A stretch of 64,000 nt of DNA. Source: a virus. The notes beneath the pieces are model-generated. The model was given only the letters and a program-made list of their open reading frames with translations, had not been told where the DNA came from and ran no database searches. Shown in pieces: positions 1 through 7,165 of the stretch. The stretch spans positions 20,314 through 84,313 of IMG/VR virus record IMGVR_UViG_3300028581_000028; one strand, 5' to 3'. The stretch's first letter is position 1; every line of letters begins with the position of its first letter. Position numbers and translations under genes: made by a program.

Positions 1-32
1 TATACTTACCATAATTTTGCCTTGTATTTTTA

Positions 33-40
33 CAAATATA
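33..40 (-). promoter_or_regulatory. possible leftward -7 element
   Basis: The minus strand reads TATATTTG, a match to the Bacteroidota -7 consensus TAnnTTTG. No clear TTG lies 19-20 bases upstream. The first bases of the window, read on the minus strand, resemble the AATAAGTATG-type leader, so a leftward gene probably starts just outside the window. Confidence 0.3.
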
Positions 41-68
41 TACAATTTAGGTGTACATAACTCTAATG

Positions 69-98
69 TTGATAAATCTTAAAAACAACCTAACTTTG
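69..98 (+). promoter_or_regulatory. rightward promoter of the OB-fold gene
   Basis: TTG at 69-71 is followed after 19 bases by TAACTTTG at 91-98, matching the Bacteroidota TTG/TAnnTTTG promoter. Transcription would start near 105, about 20 bases before the ATG at 124. It is the only plus-strand promoter in the window that sits in front of a plus-strand gene. Confidence 0.6.
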
Positions 99-123
99 TT
101 TTTGTTAATAAATATGTGAATAT

Positions 124-441
124 ATGGAAGGTATTACAAAGACAGATACGAAACAGTCAGAGGATTTCAACAAAAACGAAAAACAACTAAACTTCAATCG
201 GATCAAGGGTACAATTACCGAACTTAACGATGGCGAGAAGTTTTGCTCTATCACCCTCAATATCGGACACGAAAATATCCGCCAAGTAAACTTGGTTATA
301 AAGAAAAATGGCTTTGATGCCATTACCAGTAAATTCAAAATTGGGCAGAAGGTGTTTGCGACTTTTTATCTCACCAGCCGATTTAAAAATGGTCGCTGGT
401 ACACAATGGCAAACGTATTATCGATTGAGGATACTGCTTAA
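124..441 (+). CDS. DUF3127-like OB-fold protein, probably binds single-stranded DNA
   Basis: This 105-aa protein has a polar N-terminal tail and then an OB-fold-like block from about residue 26. Its C-terminal half (about residues 72-101) contains FKIGQKVFATF, SRFKNGRWYT and a final LSIE strand. These match the signature of Bacteroidota DUF3127 proteins, which are small OB-fold, SSB-like proteins. It is the only plus-strand gene and has its own promoter at 69-98. It converges on the gene at 438-806, the two stop codons sharing TTAA, so there is no room for a terminator between them. Binding to single-stranded DNA is inferred from the fold. Confidence 0.65.
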   Translation: MEGITKTDTKQSEDFNKNEKQLNFNRIKGTITELNDGEKFCSITLNIGHENIRQVNLVIKKNGFDAITSKFKIGQKVFATFYLTSRFKNGRWYTMANVLSIEDTA

Positions 442-806
442 GGTGATATCACAAAAAATGCCAATCCCTCTGCACACTTTTTAATTGAACTTGCCCTCTC
501 GTTGAGACTTTTTATCTGGGCTTCAATAACATCTCGGCTATTTGATACATAGTACCCCTTTGATGTTGCTATTAATGGCAATAAAGAGTTGCTCCTAATA
601 TGATTAACGCATTTGCGTAATCTGGGTTCGGTCATCTTTATTTTTTTACCCTTTTTTACAAGGTACAAGTTCATATTACTTACGATCTGGGGAGCTTTGA
701 TCGGATTAGCCTCCGTGTGCGTTTTAAAGCCCTCAACCAGTATAGGTATTAACTCAAGCTCTAATTCGTTTAATTCGGCTGTAATATCCTCGAAATTAGT
801 TATCAT
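438..806 (-). CDS. winged-helix-like phage protein
   Basis: A 122-aa protein whose middle (about residues 55-100) contains a run of the type RLRKCVNHIRSN, LLPLIATSKGYYV and SNSRDVIEAQIKSLNERA. The same block occurs in many phage proteins predicted to fold as winged-helix DNA-binding modules, where it follows a region resembling AP/HTH folds. The start ATG overlaps the stop of the upstream gene (ATGA-type), which suggests translational coupling. Its target and role are unknown. Confidence 0.5.
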   Translation of the reverse strand: MITNFEDITAELNELELELIPILVEGFKTHTEANPIKAPQIVSNMNLYLVKKGKKIKMTEPRLRKCVNHIRSNSLLPLIATSKGYYVSNSRDVIEAQIKSLNERASSIKKCAEGLAFFVISP

Positions 807-1090
807 TTGTCAACTGTATTTATCACCTTTATTTCGTAATCGATATGTCTGCCTTTGTGTATCCCAGTATTAATTAAGTTGCAGATATCCTCGTAAAGTA
901 ATGGCATATCCCCAAATTCTGTATCGTAAATAACGAGATCGTATCTACCAACGTGCATCCGAGTAGCCTTATAATGTTTTTTTATTGATAATAATTCAAG
1001 CTCGACTGGGTTTACGCTTCGATCCTCGCATCGAAACCAAATCTTTTTGCCGATTAACTTTTCTGGGCAGAAGGTATCTTCCATAATCAC
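803..1090 (-). CDS. hypothetical protein, 95 aa
   Basis: Not recognised. A small mixed-charge protein with many beta-favouring stretches and one Cys-Glu-Asp segment. It overlaps both neighbours by four bases, the usual sign of a coupled operon. No membrane segment or signal peptide is seen. Confidence 0.5.
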   Translation of the reverse strand: MIMEDTFCPEKLIGKKIWFRCEDRSVNPVELELLSIKKHYKATRMHVGRYDLVIYDTEFGDMPLLYEDICNLINTGIHKGRHIDYEIKVINTVDK

Positions 1091-1293
1091 TCGGTTCTTG
1101 TTTCTATAAAATGCACCCCAGATACCGAGCTATCAAAAGCACCGTTTAATAGCTTGTATAGTTTTGTAAGGGCTGGGTACTCGTCTGTAAAAAACATCTT
1201 ACCATCCGTTGCCTTGTTGATTTCGTTTTTCAACTGGAGTGCGTAGTCTTTCGATATGCCCTCAATGTCGGCTTTCGTTACTCTTAATTGCAT
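1087..1293 (-). CDS. hypothetical protein, 68 aa
   Basis: Not recognised. Mostly helical and charged. The start is preceded on the minus strand by an A-rich leader with AACAATAAGCAAA, also found in front of the gene at 2308-2502. This supports the chosen ATG at 1293. Its stop overlaps the next start by four bases. Confidence 0.5.
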   Translation of the reverse strand: MQLRVTKADIEGISKDYALQLKNEINKATDGKMFFTDEYPALTKLYKLLNGAFDSSVSGVHFIETRTE

Positions 1294-1308
1294 TTTGCTT
1301 ATTGTTAA

Positions 1309-1578
1309 TTATTTAATGGTAATTTTATCTAACTGAAAACTATATGTAATAGTCTTAATTGTATTATGTGGGATTGCAAGGCTAAATGGCTTTAGTGTTT
1401 TATCCATTGGCAATCCGCAAAAGGTAGAATTAATATAATCATAAAATATCCTCATTAACAAAGAGGCATCTTTTTTTTCTTCTATTTTAAACTTTATAGA
1501 TACATATCCACCCTTAGGTAGCATACAGTTAAGCCTTGTATCTGGAGTTTGTGTTTTAATACTGATTATACTTAACAT
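1309..1578 (-). CDS. hypothetical protein, 89 aa
   Basis: Not recognised. It is rich in alternating hydrophobic and polar residues, so probably a beta-sheet protein. The ATG at 1578 follows an AATAAATAGT leader, a variant of the AATAAGT leader seen elsewhere. No catalytic motif is visible. Confidence 0.5.
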   Translation of the reverse strand: MLSIISIKTQTPDTRLNCMLPKGGYVSIKFKIEEKKDASLLMRIFYDYINSTFCGLPMDKTLKPFSLAIPHNTIKTITYSFQLDKITIK

Positions 1579-1589
1579 ACTATTTATTT

Positions 1590-2081
1590 TTAGTTTAACT
1601 TATTTATTTTTGCCTTATTCCCAAAACATTTTATTGCGTACTCGTTATATGCTTTTACTGCATCTATTTCGTTTTCAAAATACCCTATATGAATAAGTTT
1701 GCCATCAAACTTTATTCTGGCTAAATAACGGGCTGGGCGAAAGGATACCCCAATATACTTAGAGGTCTTTTCCCTACCGATTTGTGTTTTTGAGTTTTTT
1801 TGAGTGTTGTCTGATCTTCTGATGTATATTAAATTTTCCTTTAGGCAGTTTAATGTATTGCCATCTTTAAAACATATTTGCCAATGTCTGCTAACTGGCA
1901 AACCAATTACCAACTGGTGTAAATATGTTCTAATACTATGCCCCATTAATGTTCTGGATGTTCTGGCATAAAACTTCTTTTTAACTCTGGAAGCGTGAAA
2001 CGGAACATCGTGATACTTTTCATAAATATCATCATCTATTAACGCTTTTTGGTTTTGAGTTAAGGGTAAATATTTTGCCAT
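1590..2081 (-). CDS. HNH-type plus AP2-domain endonuclease-like protein, catalytic His missing
   Basis: This 163-aa protein has the layout of phage HNH/AP2 homing endonucleases. Residues about 50-90 align with an HNH_3 domain: H55 in YLHQLVIG, DGNTLNC, and KENLIYIRRSDN. Residues about 107-160 form an AP2 DNA-binding domain (SKYIGVSFRPARYLARIKF, then a conserved GYFENEIDAVKAYNEYA). The usual VDHxNG core reads QICFKDGN, so the catalytic His is replaced by Phe. DNA binding is likely retained, while cleavage may be lost. It stands between ordinary small genes rather than inside one. Confidence 0.7.
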   Translation of the reverse strand: MAKYLPLTQNQKALIDDDIYEKYHDVPFHASRVKKKFYARTSRTLMGHSIRTYLHQLVIGLPVSRHWQICFKDGNTLNCLKENLIYIRRSDNTQKNSKTQIGREKTSKYIGVSFRPARYLARIKFDGKLIHIGYFENEIDAVKAYNEYAIKCFGNKAKINKLN

Positions 2082-2087
2082 TGCAAA

Positions 2088-2303
2088 TTATCTTTTTTCA
2101 GTTGGTTTTGGTTGTTTTTCAGATATGGACTTTAGCCAGTACATAATAACCCCATCAAACTTTACTCTTTCTGTTAAAGAGTGTATCGGGAGGTTTATAT
2201 CCATCTGTTTAAAGATATTCCAAAGAGTATCCATATTGGCTGGGGTTACCGCAACATTAATTGTTTCGGTGTATCTTTTGTCTGTATTTACGTTAAAATC
2301 CAT
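2088..2303 (-). CDS. hypothetical protein, 71 aa
   Basis: Not recognised. Begins with a Thr/Asn-rich segment, continues with an amphipathic helical middle and ends in a basic Lys/Pro tail. It lies 6 bases downstream of the HNH/AP2 gene's far end in the same operon. No motif is visible. Confidence 0.5.
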   Translation of the reverse strand: MDFNVNTDKRYTETINVAVTPANMDTLWNIFKQMDINLPIHSLTERVKFDGVIMYWLKSISEKQPKPTEKR

Positions 2304-2307
2304 ACCG

Positions 2308-2502
2308 TTAAATATTGCGGATATTATCCCAGTTTTTTAGAAAGGCGATCATCAAAGCATAATCACAATGACCACCACCGTTTTCGTTTTCTATCTGAAT
2401 GTATGTTCCAATCGTGTGTTGGATTACAAGCGTGTACTCACGGTTTGTTTCGTACCCACAAGAACCGTTTTGTCCCCTAAAAATTGCTTTTACTTTTTTC
2501 AT
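2308..2502 (-). CDS. SH3-like small phage protein
   Basis: A 64-aa protein beginning KVKAIFRGQNGSCGYETN with EYTLVI, a Gly-rich turn and a final FLKNWDNI. This is a common small phage family of SH3-like barrels that start with a basic strand and a Gly-rich loop. Function is unknown. The leader AACAATAAGCAAA before the ATG is the same as that of the gene at 1087-1293. Confidence 0.5.
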   Translation of the reverse strand: MKKVKAIFRGQNGSCGYETNREYTLVIQHTIGTYIQIENENGGGHCDYALMIAFLKNWDNIRNI

Positions 2503-2533
2503 TTTGCTTATTGTTAATTATATTATTAATTAT

Positions 2534-2908
2534 TTACAGAATTTGATCCCTCCTATGTTCAAAACAGTTTTGCATATCCACTTGGCAAGTATTTGGGATA
2601 AAGGTTACTGGCTTGTTTAACTTACTGCAGACTCCGTACTGGATCATAACCTCTGATTTATCGAACTGAAACTTCATTTTATCGGCTTCGGTCAATAGGG
2701 CATCCCAGCGTTCCAGATCGTAGTATCGATCCTTGTACCATTTTGCCTTTTGGATGAGTTTATTTTTAATGGTCGTAAAGTAGTCAAATTGCCATTTATG
2801 GTGTGCCTCTTGCGATGCCTTAAACTTTTCGATATCACGTTGTAAATGTTTACAGTCGTTGCAATTGCAATCAATTTTCTGGAGCAGTATAAGACTCTCT
2901 TTATCCAC
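2534..2908 (-). CDS. cysteine-rich hypothetical protein, possible zinc site
   Basis: A 124-aa protein with a Cys cluster near the N-terminus (CNCNDC, residues 14-19) and further cysteines near the C-terminus in VCSKLNKPVTFIPNTC and QNCFEHRRD. The middle is helical and rich in Lys and Trp. Proteins with this pairing of Cys clusters are frequent in Bacteroidota phages. A zinc-binding fold is likely but the role is unknown. Confidence 0.5.
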   Translation of the reverse strand: MDKESLILLQKIDCNCNDCKHLQRDIEKFKASQEAHHKWQFDYFTTIKNKLIQKAKWYKDRYYDLERWDALLTEADKMKFQFDKSEVMIQYGVCSKLNKPVTFIPNTCQVDMQNCFEHRRDQIL

Positions 2909-2910
2909 GA

Positions 2911-3126
2911 TTAAAAATCTTTAAATTGTTGCTTTGCTTTATCTAATTTATTTAGCCATTCGTTGAGTTTTTTCTTTGACCATTCTTGGCGATTAGATAA
3001 CTCCTCTGATGCCTCGCTGTATCTGGTATAAAGGATTACGTTATCCTTGCATTTTTTCAAGTAAGCGAGTAGCCGATTGCCTTCTGATACCCGTGTTTTT
3101 AACACCTCTAATTCTTGCTCCGTCAT
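2911..3126 (-). CDS. short coiled-coil protein
   Basis: A 71-aa, highly charged and almost entirely helical protein with heptad-like Leu spacing. It is not recognised. It sits between the Cys-rich gene and the 366-aa gene, with two bases to the next stop. Confidence 0.45.
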   Translation of the reverse strand: MTEQELEVLKTRVSEGNRLLAYLKKCKDNVILYTRYSEASEELSNRQEWSKKKLNEWLNKLDKAKQQFKDF

Positions 3127-3134
3127 ATCGCTGG

Positions 3135-4235
3135 TTATTCAAAATCGGTTGCTTGAACATCTACCTTTGCGGATACCTTTGCGACTATCTTGGCTATATA
3201 AACACCATCGGATGGGAATACGCATTGTCTGGCAAATTCCTTCGCTTTATCTATGTCTAAGCAAGTCATTAATATTACCCCCTTTTCAAGTACAACATAC
3301 TGGTGACCATCTTTGCCAAGTGTTTCTGGCTTACTTAATCCATTTTTAACCTCATCTGTAAAACTGGGTTCTTTTTCAAACTTTACTTTTTTAGTTCTAC
3401 TCCGTGCAATAGATTTACTGTTTTGCTGGGCTTCGGCTACAAATTCCATCGAGTCTTGCTTTATTAAGGCTTCGACACAATTAATCTGCTTATCCTCAGT
3501 TTCGTAAATACGTTTAACGGTAATCTTATCGTGTAGCTCGACTAATTCTTTAAAGTTATTTGCTGGTTTTAAACGATGAAGGTTATAATTATTCTTTGCG
3601 AGTGCATATTTTATGTCTTTAATATACTGCCTTTCTTTATAATTAAAATTGCCCTTTTTAGTATAAATCTGGGAGTTTGTAGTCATCTTTTTATTAGTTG
3701 AAGCCTCCCTTATGTTATCAAATATTTTTTTTGCCCTAATGGTGCTAATCGAGTCAACCCGTGATTTGTACGTTGCTTGTGCAATTCTTTTAATGTACCC
3801 CAGCCTTATTGCGTAAGTAAGCACCGCCTTGTTTACTTTGTATTTTGCGATAATAGAGTCTTGTACAGATGAGGCAATGTATCCACCGTTATCCAGCATT
3901 AAAATAATAAAATCGTTGAGGCATTCTTTAATATCATCAACCCTTTTCCCGTAGGTTTCTTTGTTGTGTGTACGCTTCGGCTTCATTGCGTATGCCTTTT
4001 GGCTCTCCTCGAAGTTATCTGCGATTGGGGGTGCAAAATCTTCGCCCTCTGGAGTTATTACATAAAGCCCGATTTTTTCTCTGCGTAGCAACCCCTTGTT
4101 TTTCATCTCAAATAGTAGGGTGTTTGCATAACTACTGCTTGATTTGAGTACTTTTTGGACTACGGTTGCGTTAATAGTCTTTTTTGGCTGACTACGAATG
4201 TAGAGGACTACTTTTTCTGCGTTTTCTTTGTTCAT
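3135..4235 (-). CDS. winged-helix protein with long basic C-terminal region
   Basis: A 366-aa protein. Residues about 1-65 resemble a winged helix: a helix, VVQKVLKSSSSYANTLLFEM as recognition region, then a wing ending LYVITPEGEDF. The remainder is basic and helical, with a predicted second helix-turn-helix near residues 120-165. The last 60 residues are more beta-rich and contain HQYVVLEKGVILMT. The start ATG at 4235 follows a GAATAAGT leader. DNA binding is likely. A replication or regulatory role is a guess. Confidence 0.5.
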   Translation of the reverse strand: MNKENAEKVVLYIRSQPKKTINATVVQKVLKSSSSYANTLLFEMKNKGLLRREKIGLYVITPEGEDFAPPIADNFEESQKAYAMKPKRTHNKETYGKRVDDIKECLNDFIILMLDNGGYIASSVQDSIIAKYKVNKAVLTYAIRLGYIKRIAQATYKSRVDSISTIRAKKIFDNIREASTNKKMTTNSQIYTKKGNFNYKERQYIKDIKYALAKNNYNLHRLKPANNFKELVELHDKITVKRIYETEDKQINCVEALIKQDSMEFVAEAQQNSKSIARSRTKKVKFEKEPSFTDEVKNGLSKPETLGKDGHQYVVLEKGVILMTCLDIDKAKEFARQCVFPSDGVYIAKIVAKVSAKVDVQATDFE

Positions 4236-4260
4236 ACTTATTCATGTTGGTTATACTTAT

Positions 4261-4485
4261 TTATGTTATTTTTTTAGGCTTTAAAATAGTAACTTTTGTT
4301 TTTCCATCAGAAAAGTCGTGATTTTCCACCGTGTATCCCAGCGATAAATAGTGTTCTTTAAAATATTCGATTGATGCGTATTTATCATTTTCCTTGTGAA
4401 CATTAAACACAATACCAACACCATCGACCACCAGCGTCCCCATATTGCTATCGTTTAATATTTTACATAGTTTTTTATCCGACAT
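4261..4485 (-). CDS. hypothetical protein, 74 aa, directly behind a promoter
   Basis: I start this gene at the ATG at 4485 rather than at a TTG at 4533. The TTG lies inside the promoter -33 box, and the codons between would cover the -7 element and the transcription start. The product is mixed alpha/beta with a hydrophobic first strand (GTLVVDGVGIVFNV) and a Lys-rich end. It is the first gene after the regulated promoter at 4504-4533. Confidence 0.55.
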   Translation of the reverse strand: MSDKKLCKILNDSNMGTLVVDGVGIVFNVHKENDKYASIEYFKEHYLSLGYTVENHDFSDGKTKVTILKPKKIT

Positions 4486-4494
4486 ACGCTTTAT

Positions 4495-4518
4495 TATGTT
4501 GCACAAATATACAACATA
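4495..4518. promoter_or_regulatory. operator-like inverted repeat (copy 1)
   Basis: TATGTTG and CAACATA form perfect 7-base arms around a 10-base spacer that contains the promoter -7 element. The same arrangement recurs at 29315-29340 and, less perfectly, at 51876-51895 and 59488-59511. A repressor bound here would block the promoter. Confidence 0.55.
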
Positions 4519-4533
4519 TTTATCAGATTGCAA
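4504..4533 (-). promoter_or_regulatory. leftward promoter with overlapping dyad
   Basis: On the minus strand TTG (inside AAGACTTGC) is followed after 19 bases by TATATTTG, the Bacteroidota consensus. The -7 box lies inside the inverted repeat at 4495-4518. The same AAGACTTGC box occurs at 29353 and 59411. Confidence 0.7.
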
Positions 4534-4572
4534 GTCTTTCGAACAATATTTTGTTGATAAAGTTGGATATTG

Positions 4573-5184
4573 CTATGCTATTGCGTTATCTATTGCACTT
4601 CCTATTTGTTTATAAATAGGAAGATTTGAGTGTGGATCGGCTACCTTGCCTATTGCTGGATCAAGTACCGTTGCTCCATTTTGCTTAAACTTGTCGTAAT
4701 ACTTATTGACCGTAGCCTCTGTAATGTTTTTATTATTACCCCATCCCCACGATCCTTTTACGACATAATACTTAGCTTCTGGGAATGCTGTTTTTAATGC
4801 TGAAAATAGCCCTTTAATATCCTCATTGGGATTAAACCCACCATTAGTACCAATATTAATAACTACACTCCCTACATCGCTACTTGGGGGATATTTTGCA
4901 ACTGCGTTTTTAAGCCAACTAAGGCTTTGACCAGCCTTCCAAAGATTTGCCTCCGATCCAGTTTCTCCCAGCTTTACAATTTTTTTAGAGTTTTTGGCAA
5001 TAAACGGAGTCTGGGAGTCTCCAATTATAATATTCTTTTTAGTTTTATTAATTACGGGTTGAGATTCATCAGCTTTACCCTTTTGCTTTGTTTTTTCGTA
5101 ATAAACAAGCCCAGCAACTGCCAGTACCAATATAGCACCAGATATATAGTAAGCGTTTTTAGTAAACCAGTTCTCTTTACCCAT
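4573..5184 (-). CDS. membrane-anchored SGNH/GDSL-type hydrolase
   Basis: A 203-aa protein with one transmembrane segment at about residues 11-29, short basic N-terminus inside. The outer domain shows the SGNH layout: block I IIIGDSQ (Ser57), a strand VVINIGTNGG like block III, and a C-terminal DPHSN with Asp and His near 183-185 as the likely acid and base. SGNH enzymes hydrolyse esters, often on sugars or lipids. A cell-envelope substrate is inferred from the anchor and the position at the end of the long 22-4.5 kb operon. The Asp-Pro-His spacing is tighter than the usual DxxH. Confidence 0.65.
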   Translation of the reverse strand: MGKENWFTKNAYYISGAILVLAVAGLVYYEKTKQKGKADESQPVINKTKKNIIIGDSQTPFIAKNSKKIVKLGETGSEANLWKAGQSLSWLKNAVAKYPPSSDVGSVVINIGTNGGFNPNEDIKGLFSALKTAFPEAKYYVVKGSWGWGNNKNITEATVNKYYDKFKQNGATVLDPAIGKVADPHSNLPIYKQIGSAIDNAIA

Positions 5185-5224
5185 AATAAACAGTTTTAAT
5201 TAAACCTTTTATTGAATAAACAAT

Positions 5225-5250
5225 TGCGGTAGTAAATTATTAATACCGCA
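5225..5250 (-). terminator. hairpin between 5270 and 5184 genes
   Basis: TGCGGTA and TACCGCA form a perfect 7-base stem around 12 bases, placed 20 bases after the stop of the upstream gene. Only a short T-rich tail follows, so it could be a weak terminator or an RNA-processing hairpin. Confidence 0.4.
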
Positions 5251-5269
5251 TTATTTAATGTTTTCAAAG

Positions 5270-5455
5270 CTATACTTTAGCTTCTTCGTGTACTACTTTA
5301 TTGGCTTCTTCTTTTTGCTTATCTAAGTAAGGCTTTACGACATATCTCCAGCCTAAGTACCCAGCAACTAAAATAACGCCAATCCAAAGCAGTGTATAAT
5401 CACCGCCTTTTGTCTGGGTTGCCCCAGCACCACCAGTATCAAATTTTGCAACCAT
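5270..5455 (-). CDS. single-pass membrane protein, 61 aa
   Basis: A Gly-rich N-terminus is followed by one hydrophobic segment at about residues 21-37 and a charged, Glu/Lys-rich C-terminus. It resembles small structural-type membrane proteins. It lies in line with the acidic and basic proteins at 5459-6741. Function unknown. Confidence 0.5.
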   Translation of the reverse strand: MVAKFDTGGAGATQTKGGDYTLLWIGVILVAGYLGWRYVVKPYLDKQKEEANKVVHEEAKV

Positions 5456-5458
5456 AAT

Positions 5459-6052
5459 TTATTTTTTAGAGAGTGTATAAATTTCTTCACCCGTTTCGAG
5501 TAATTTATAATTGGTAGTTTCAACCCCATTCTCCTCGCCATCTTTATAGTGTTCAAATAGGGTATTATAGGTGTTTTTAGCCCTAACTTTAATCTCATCG
5601 GCAGACCATTTAACCTTGCCAGTCTTAAACATCTCATCGAGTTCTGCTTCGATTTTAATGCCTAATTCTTTATTGGCTTCGGAATTGTCCCCAGCATTGT
5701 TATCGTCCCCAGCATTATCATCAGCTCCAGTATCGTCACCCTGATTGCCCTCGTTATCGTTTAAATCCTCTTTAATTTCATCGGCATCGTGAGGAATCTT
5801 ATCATCGTTTTCGTCTTTTTCGTCCACGAAGTCAAGGATTTCGTTCACAACCCATTTGTCGTTTGCTTTTACTTTAGCAAGGGTGTCTTTACTGGCTTTT
5901 TTGCCTTTAGATTCTGCAGTCGTGATAATTGTTTCGATTTTTTTAATCGTAGCAATACCAATTCTGGCATCCTCTGGGAGATCCGATAACTTAAGCTCGT
6001 GTTCAGCCATCAGTTTCTCATACGCATACTTATAAACTTTCTCGTCACTCAT
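5459..6052 (-). CDS. acidic protein with Asp/Asn-rich centre
   Basis: A 197-aa protein. Residues about 1-75 are helical and mixed in charge. Residues about 78-130 are very rich in Asp, Glu, Asn and Gly and probably disordered. A compact C-terminal region (KWSADEIKVRAKNTYNTLFE) follows. No enzyme motif is seen. It belongs to a run of low-complexity or charged proteins in the long operon (5459-9158), which suggests proteins carried or assembled together, but this is inference. Confidence 0.5.
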   Translation of the reverse strand: MSDEKVYKYAYEKLMAEHELKLSDLPEDARIGIATIKKIETIITTAESKGKKASKDTLAKVKANDKWVVNEILDFVDEKDENDDKIPHDADEIKEDLNDNEGNQGDDTGADDNAGDDNNAGDNSEANKELGIKIEAELDEMFKTGKVKWSADEIKVRAKNTYNTLFEHYKDGEENGVETTNYKLLETGEEIYTLSKK

Positions 6053-6096
6053 AATTATTTGTTTTTAAAATATATAAATTGTGTTACCTTATTTTT

Positions 6097-6741
6097 TTAT
6101 GCTTTACCGCCCTTACGGTATCCGTAGTCACCCTCTTCGAACTGGGTGCGAACCATTTTAGGCTTTATGTTTTTCTTTTTTGTGTTTCCGCCACGTTTTT
6201 TCTTTTCCTTTAACGATTCTAAAACCTTTTCCAGTTTTTTAATGGCGAGTTTATACTCGTTAATAAGGGTTTGGATTTCCGATTCTGTTACTTCGCCTTT
6301 TTTAGCACGATTTTCTACGTTTGTAGTTACCTTTTCTGAGGTGCGTTCAACCGCCTCGTGATTTTTTGTTGCTGGACGTTTTTTAGGTTCGTTCTTACGA
6401 GCTTCTGCTCTGGCTTTAGCCTTTGCCTTTTGTGTTCTGGCTTTAGTTAAAAGCTCATCAATGTCGTACCCAGATTTTTTGGCTGATTCCTCACGTTTTT
6501 CAAGCTCGGCACAATCTGCCTCGCCCTCTTTACGTTTTGGGGCAGAAGCCTTTTCCTTTTTAGCTTTAGGCTCGGATTTGGCTTTAACTTTGGTTTCTTT
6601 TTTTTCGAGTTCGGCTAATGTTTTTTCCAGTTCATCGATCTCGCCTTTAGCAAAATCCTTTTCATCTTGGGGAACATTGGCATCTGCGATGAGTTCCTTG
6701 TACTCCGCAATTTCTTTTTTAATATCATCAATTTTTGCCAT
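6097..6741 (-). CDS. Lys/Glu-rich coiled-coil protein
   Basis: A 214-aa protein dominated by Lys, Glu and Ala. The first 45 residues form a helical hairpin of the type KKEIAEYKELI ... DEKDFAKGEIDELEKTLAELEKK. The middle is basic and probably disordered. A second coiled coil covers about residues 150-180, and the tail ends YGYRKGGKA. The KGG ending is like motifs scattered through the 622-aa protein at 20296-22164. Not recognised as a known family. Confidence 0.5.
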   Translation of the reverse strand: MAKIDDIKKEIAEYKELIADANVPQDEKDFAKGEIDELEKTLAELEKKETKVKAKSEPKAKKEKASAPKRKEGEADCAELEKREESAKKSGYDIDELLTKARTQKAKAKARAEARKNEPKKRPATKNHEAVERTSEKVTTNVENRAKKGEVTESEIQTLINEYKLAIKKLEKVLESLKEKKKRGGNTKKKNIKPKMVRTQFEEGDYGYRKGGKA

Positions 6742-6745
6742 ATTA

Positions 6746-7165
6746 CTAATTGTTTTTAGATTTTATATTTTCGATCTGTTTTGTAACAATTTTAAGACGA
6801 GTCTTTAATATTGTATTTTTGGCATCCTTTTTAAGCATACCAGAAATAATTTTAAGCCTTGTTTCAAGTACTTTCAGCGTTGGTGCTGGTTTATCTTCTG
6901 CAGATGCCTCTGCTGGTTTTGTGCCTTCTTTTGCACCAGATTTTAAATAAATAGAGTAAATGTGTTTATCTATATCAAGTGCCAAAGGGATTTGCTCCGC
7001 ACCGTTATTTGTCTGTTTACGCAAAAAGTTTACAATCTGGGGGAGGCTGAAATCCATACCAGTCATTTCTTTTACAATTACCTGCTTTTCTGGGAAGATT
7101 AAACTAAAATCTACCCCTTTGTCAGCCAGTTCGAGTGTTTTATAATTATTAGATTGCATTTTCAA
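6746..7165 (-). CDS. hypothetical protein, 139 aa, helical C-terminus
   Basis: The N-terminal half is compact and mixed. After an Ala/Glu/Lys linker (about residues 80-95), the C-terminal half is a helical repeat in which LKTRLKIVTKQIENIK echoes LETRLKIISGMLKK. It overlaps the 669-aa gene by 17 bases at its start. Function unknown. Confidence 0.5.
   Translation of the reverse strand: MKMQSNNYKTLELADKGVDFSLIFPEKQVIVKEMTGMDFSLPQIVNFLRKQTNNGAEQIPLALDIDKHIYSIYLKSGAKEGTKPAEASAEDKPAPTLKVLETRLKIISGMLKKDAKNTILKTRLKIVTKQIENIKSKNN

Noticed and set aside
4486-4533. TTG start at 4533 for the gene ending at 4261
   Set aside because: The codons would cover the promoter -33 and -7 boxes and the transcription start; ATG at 4485 fits better.
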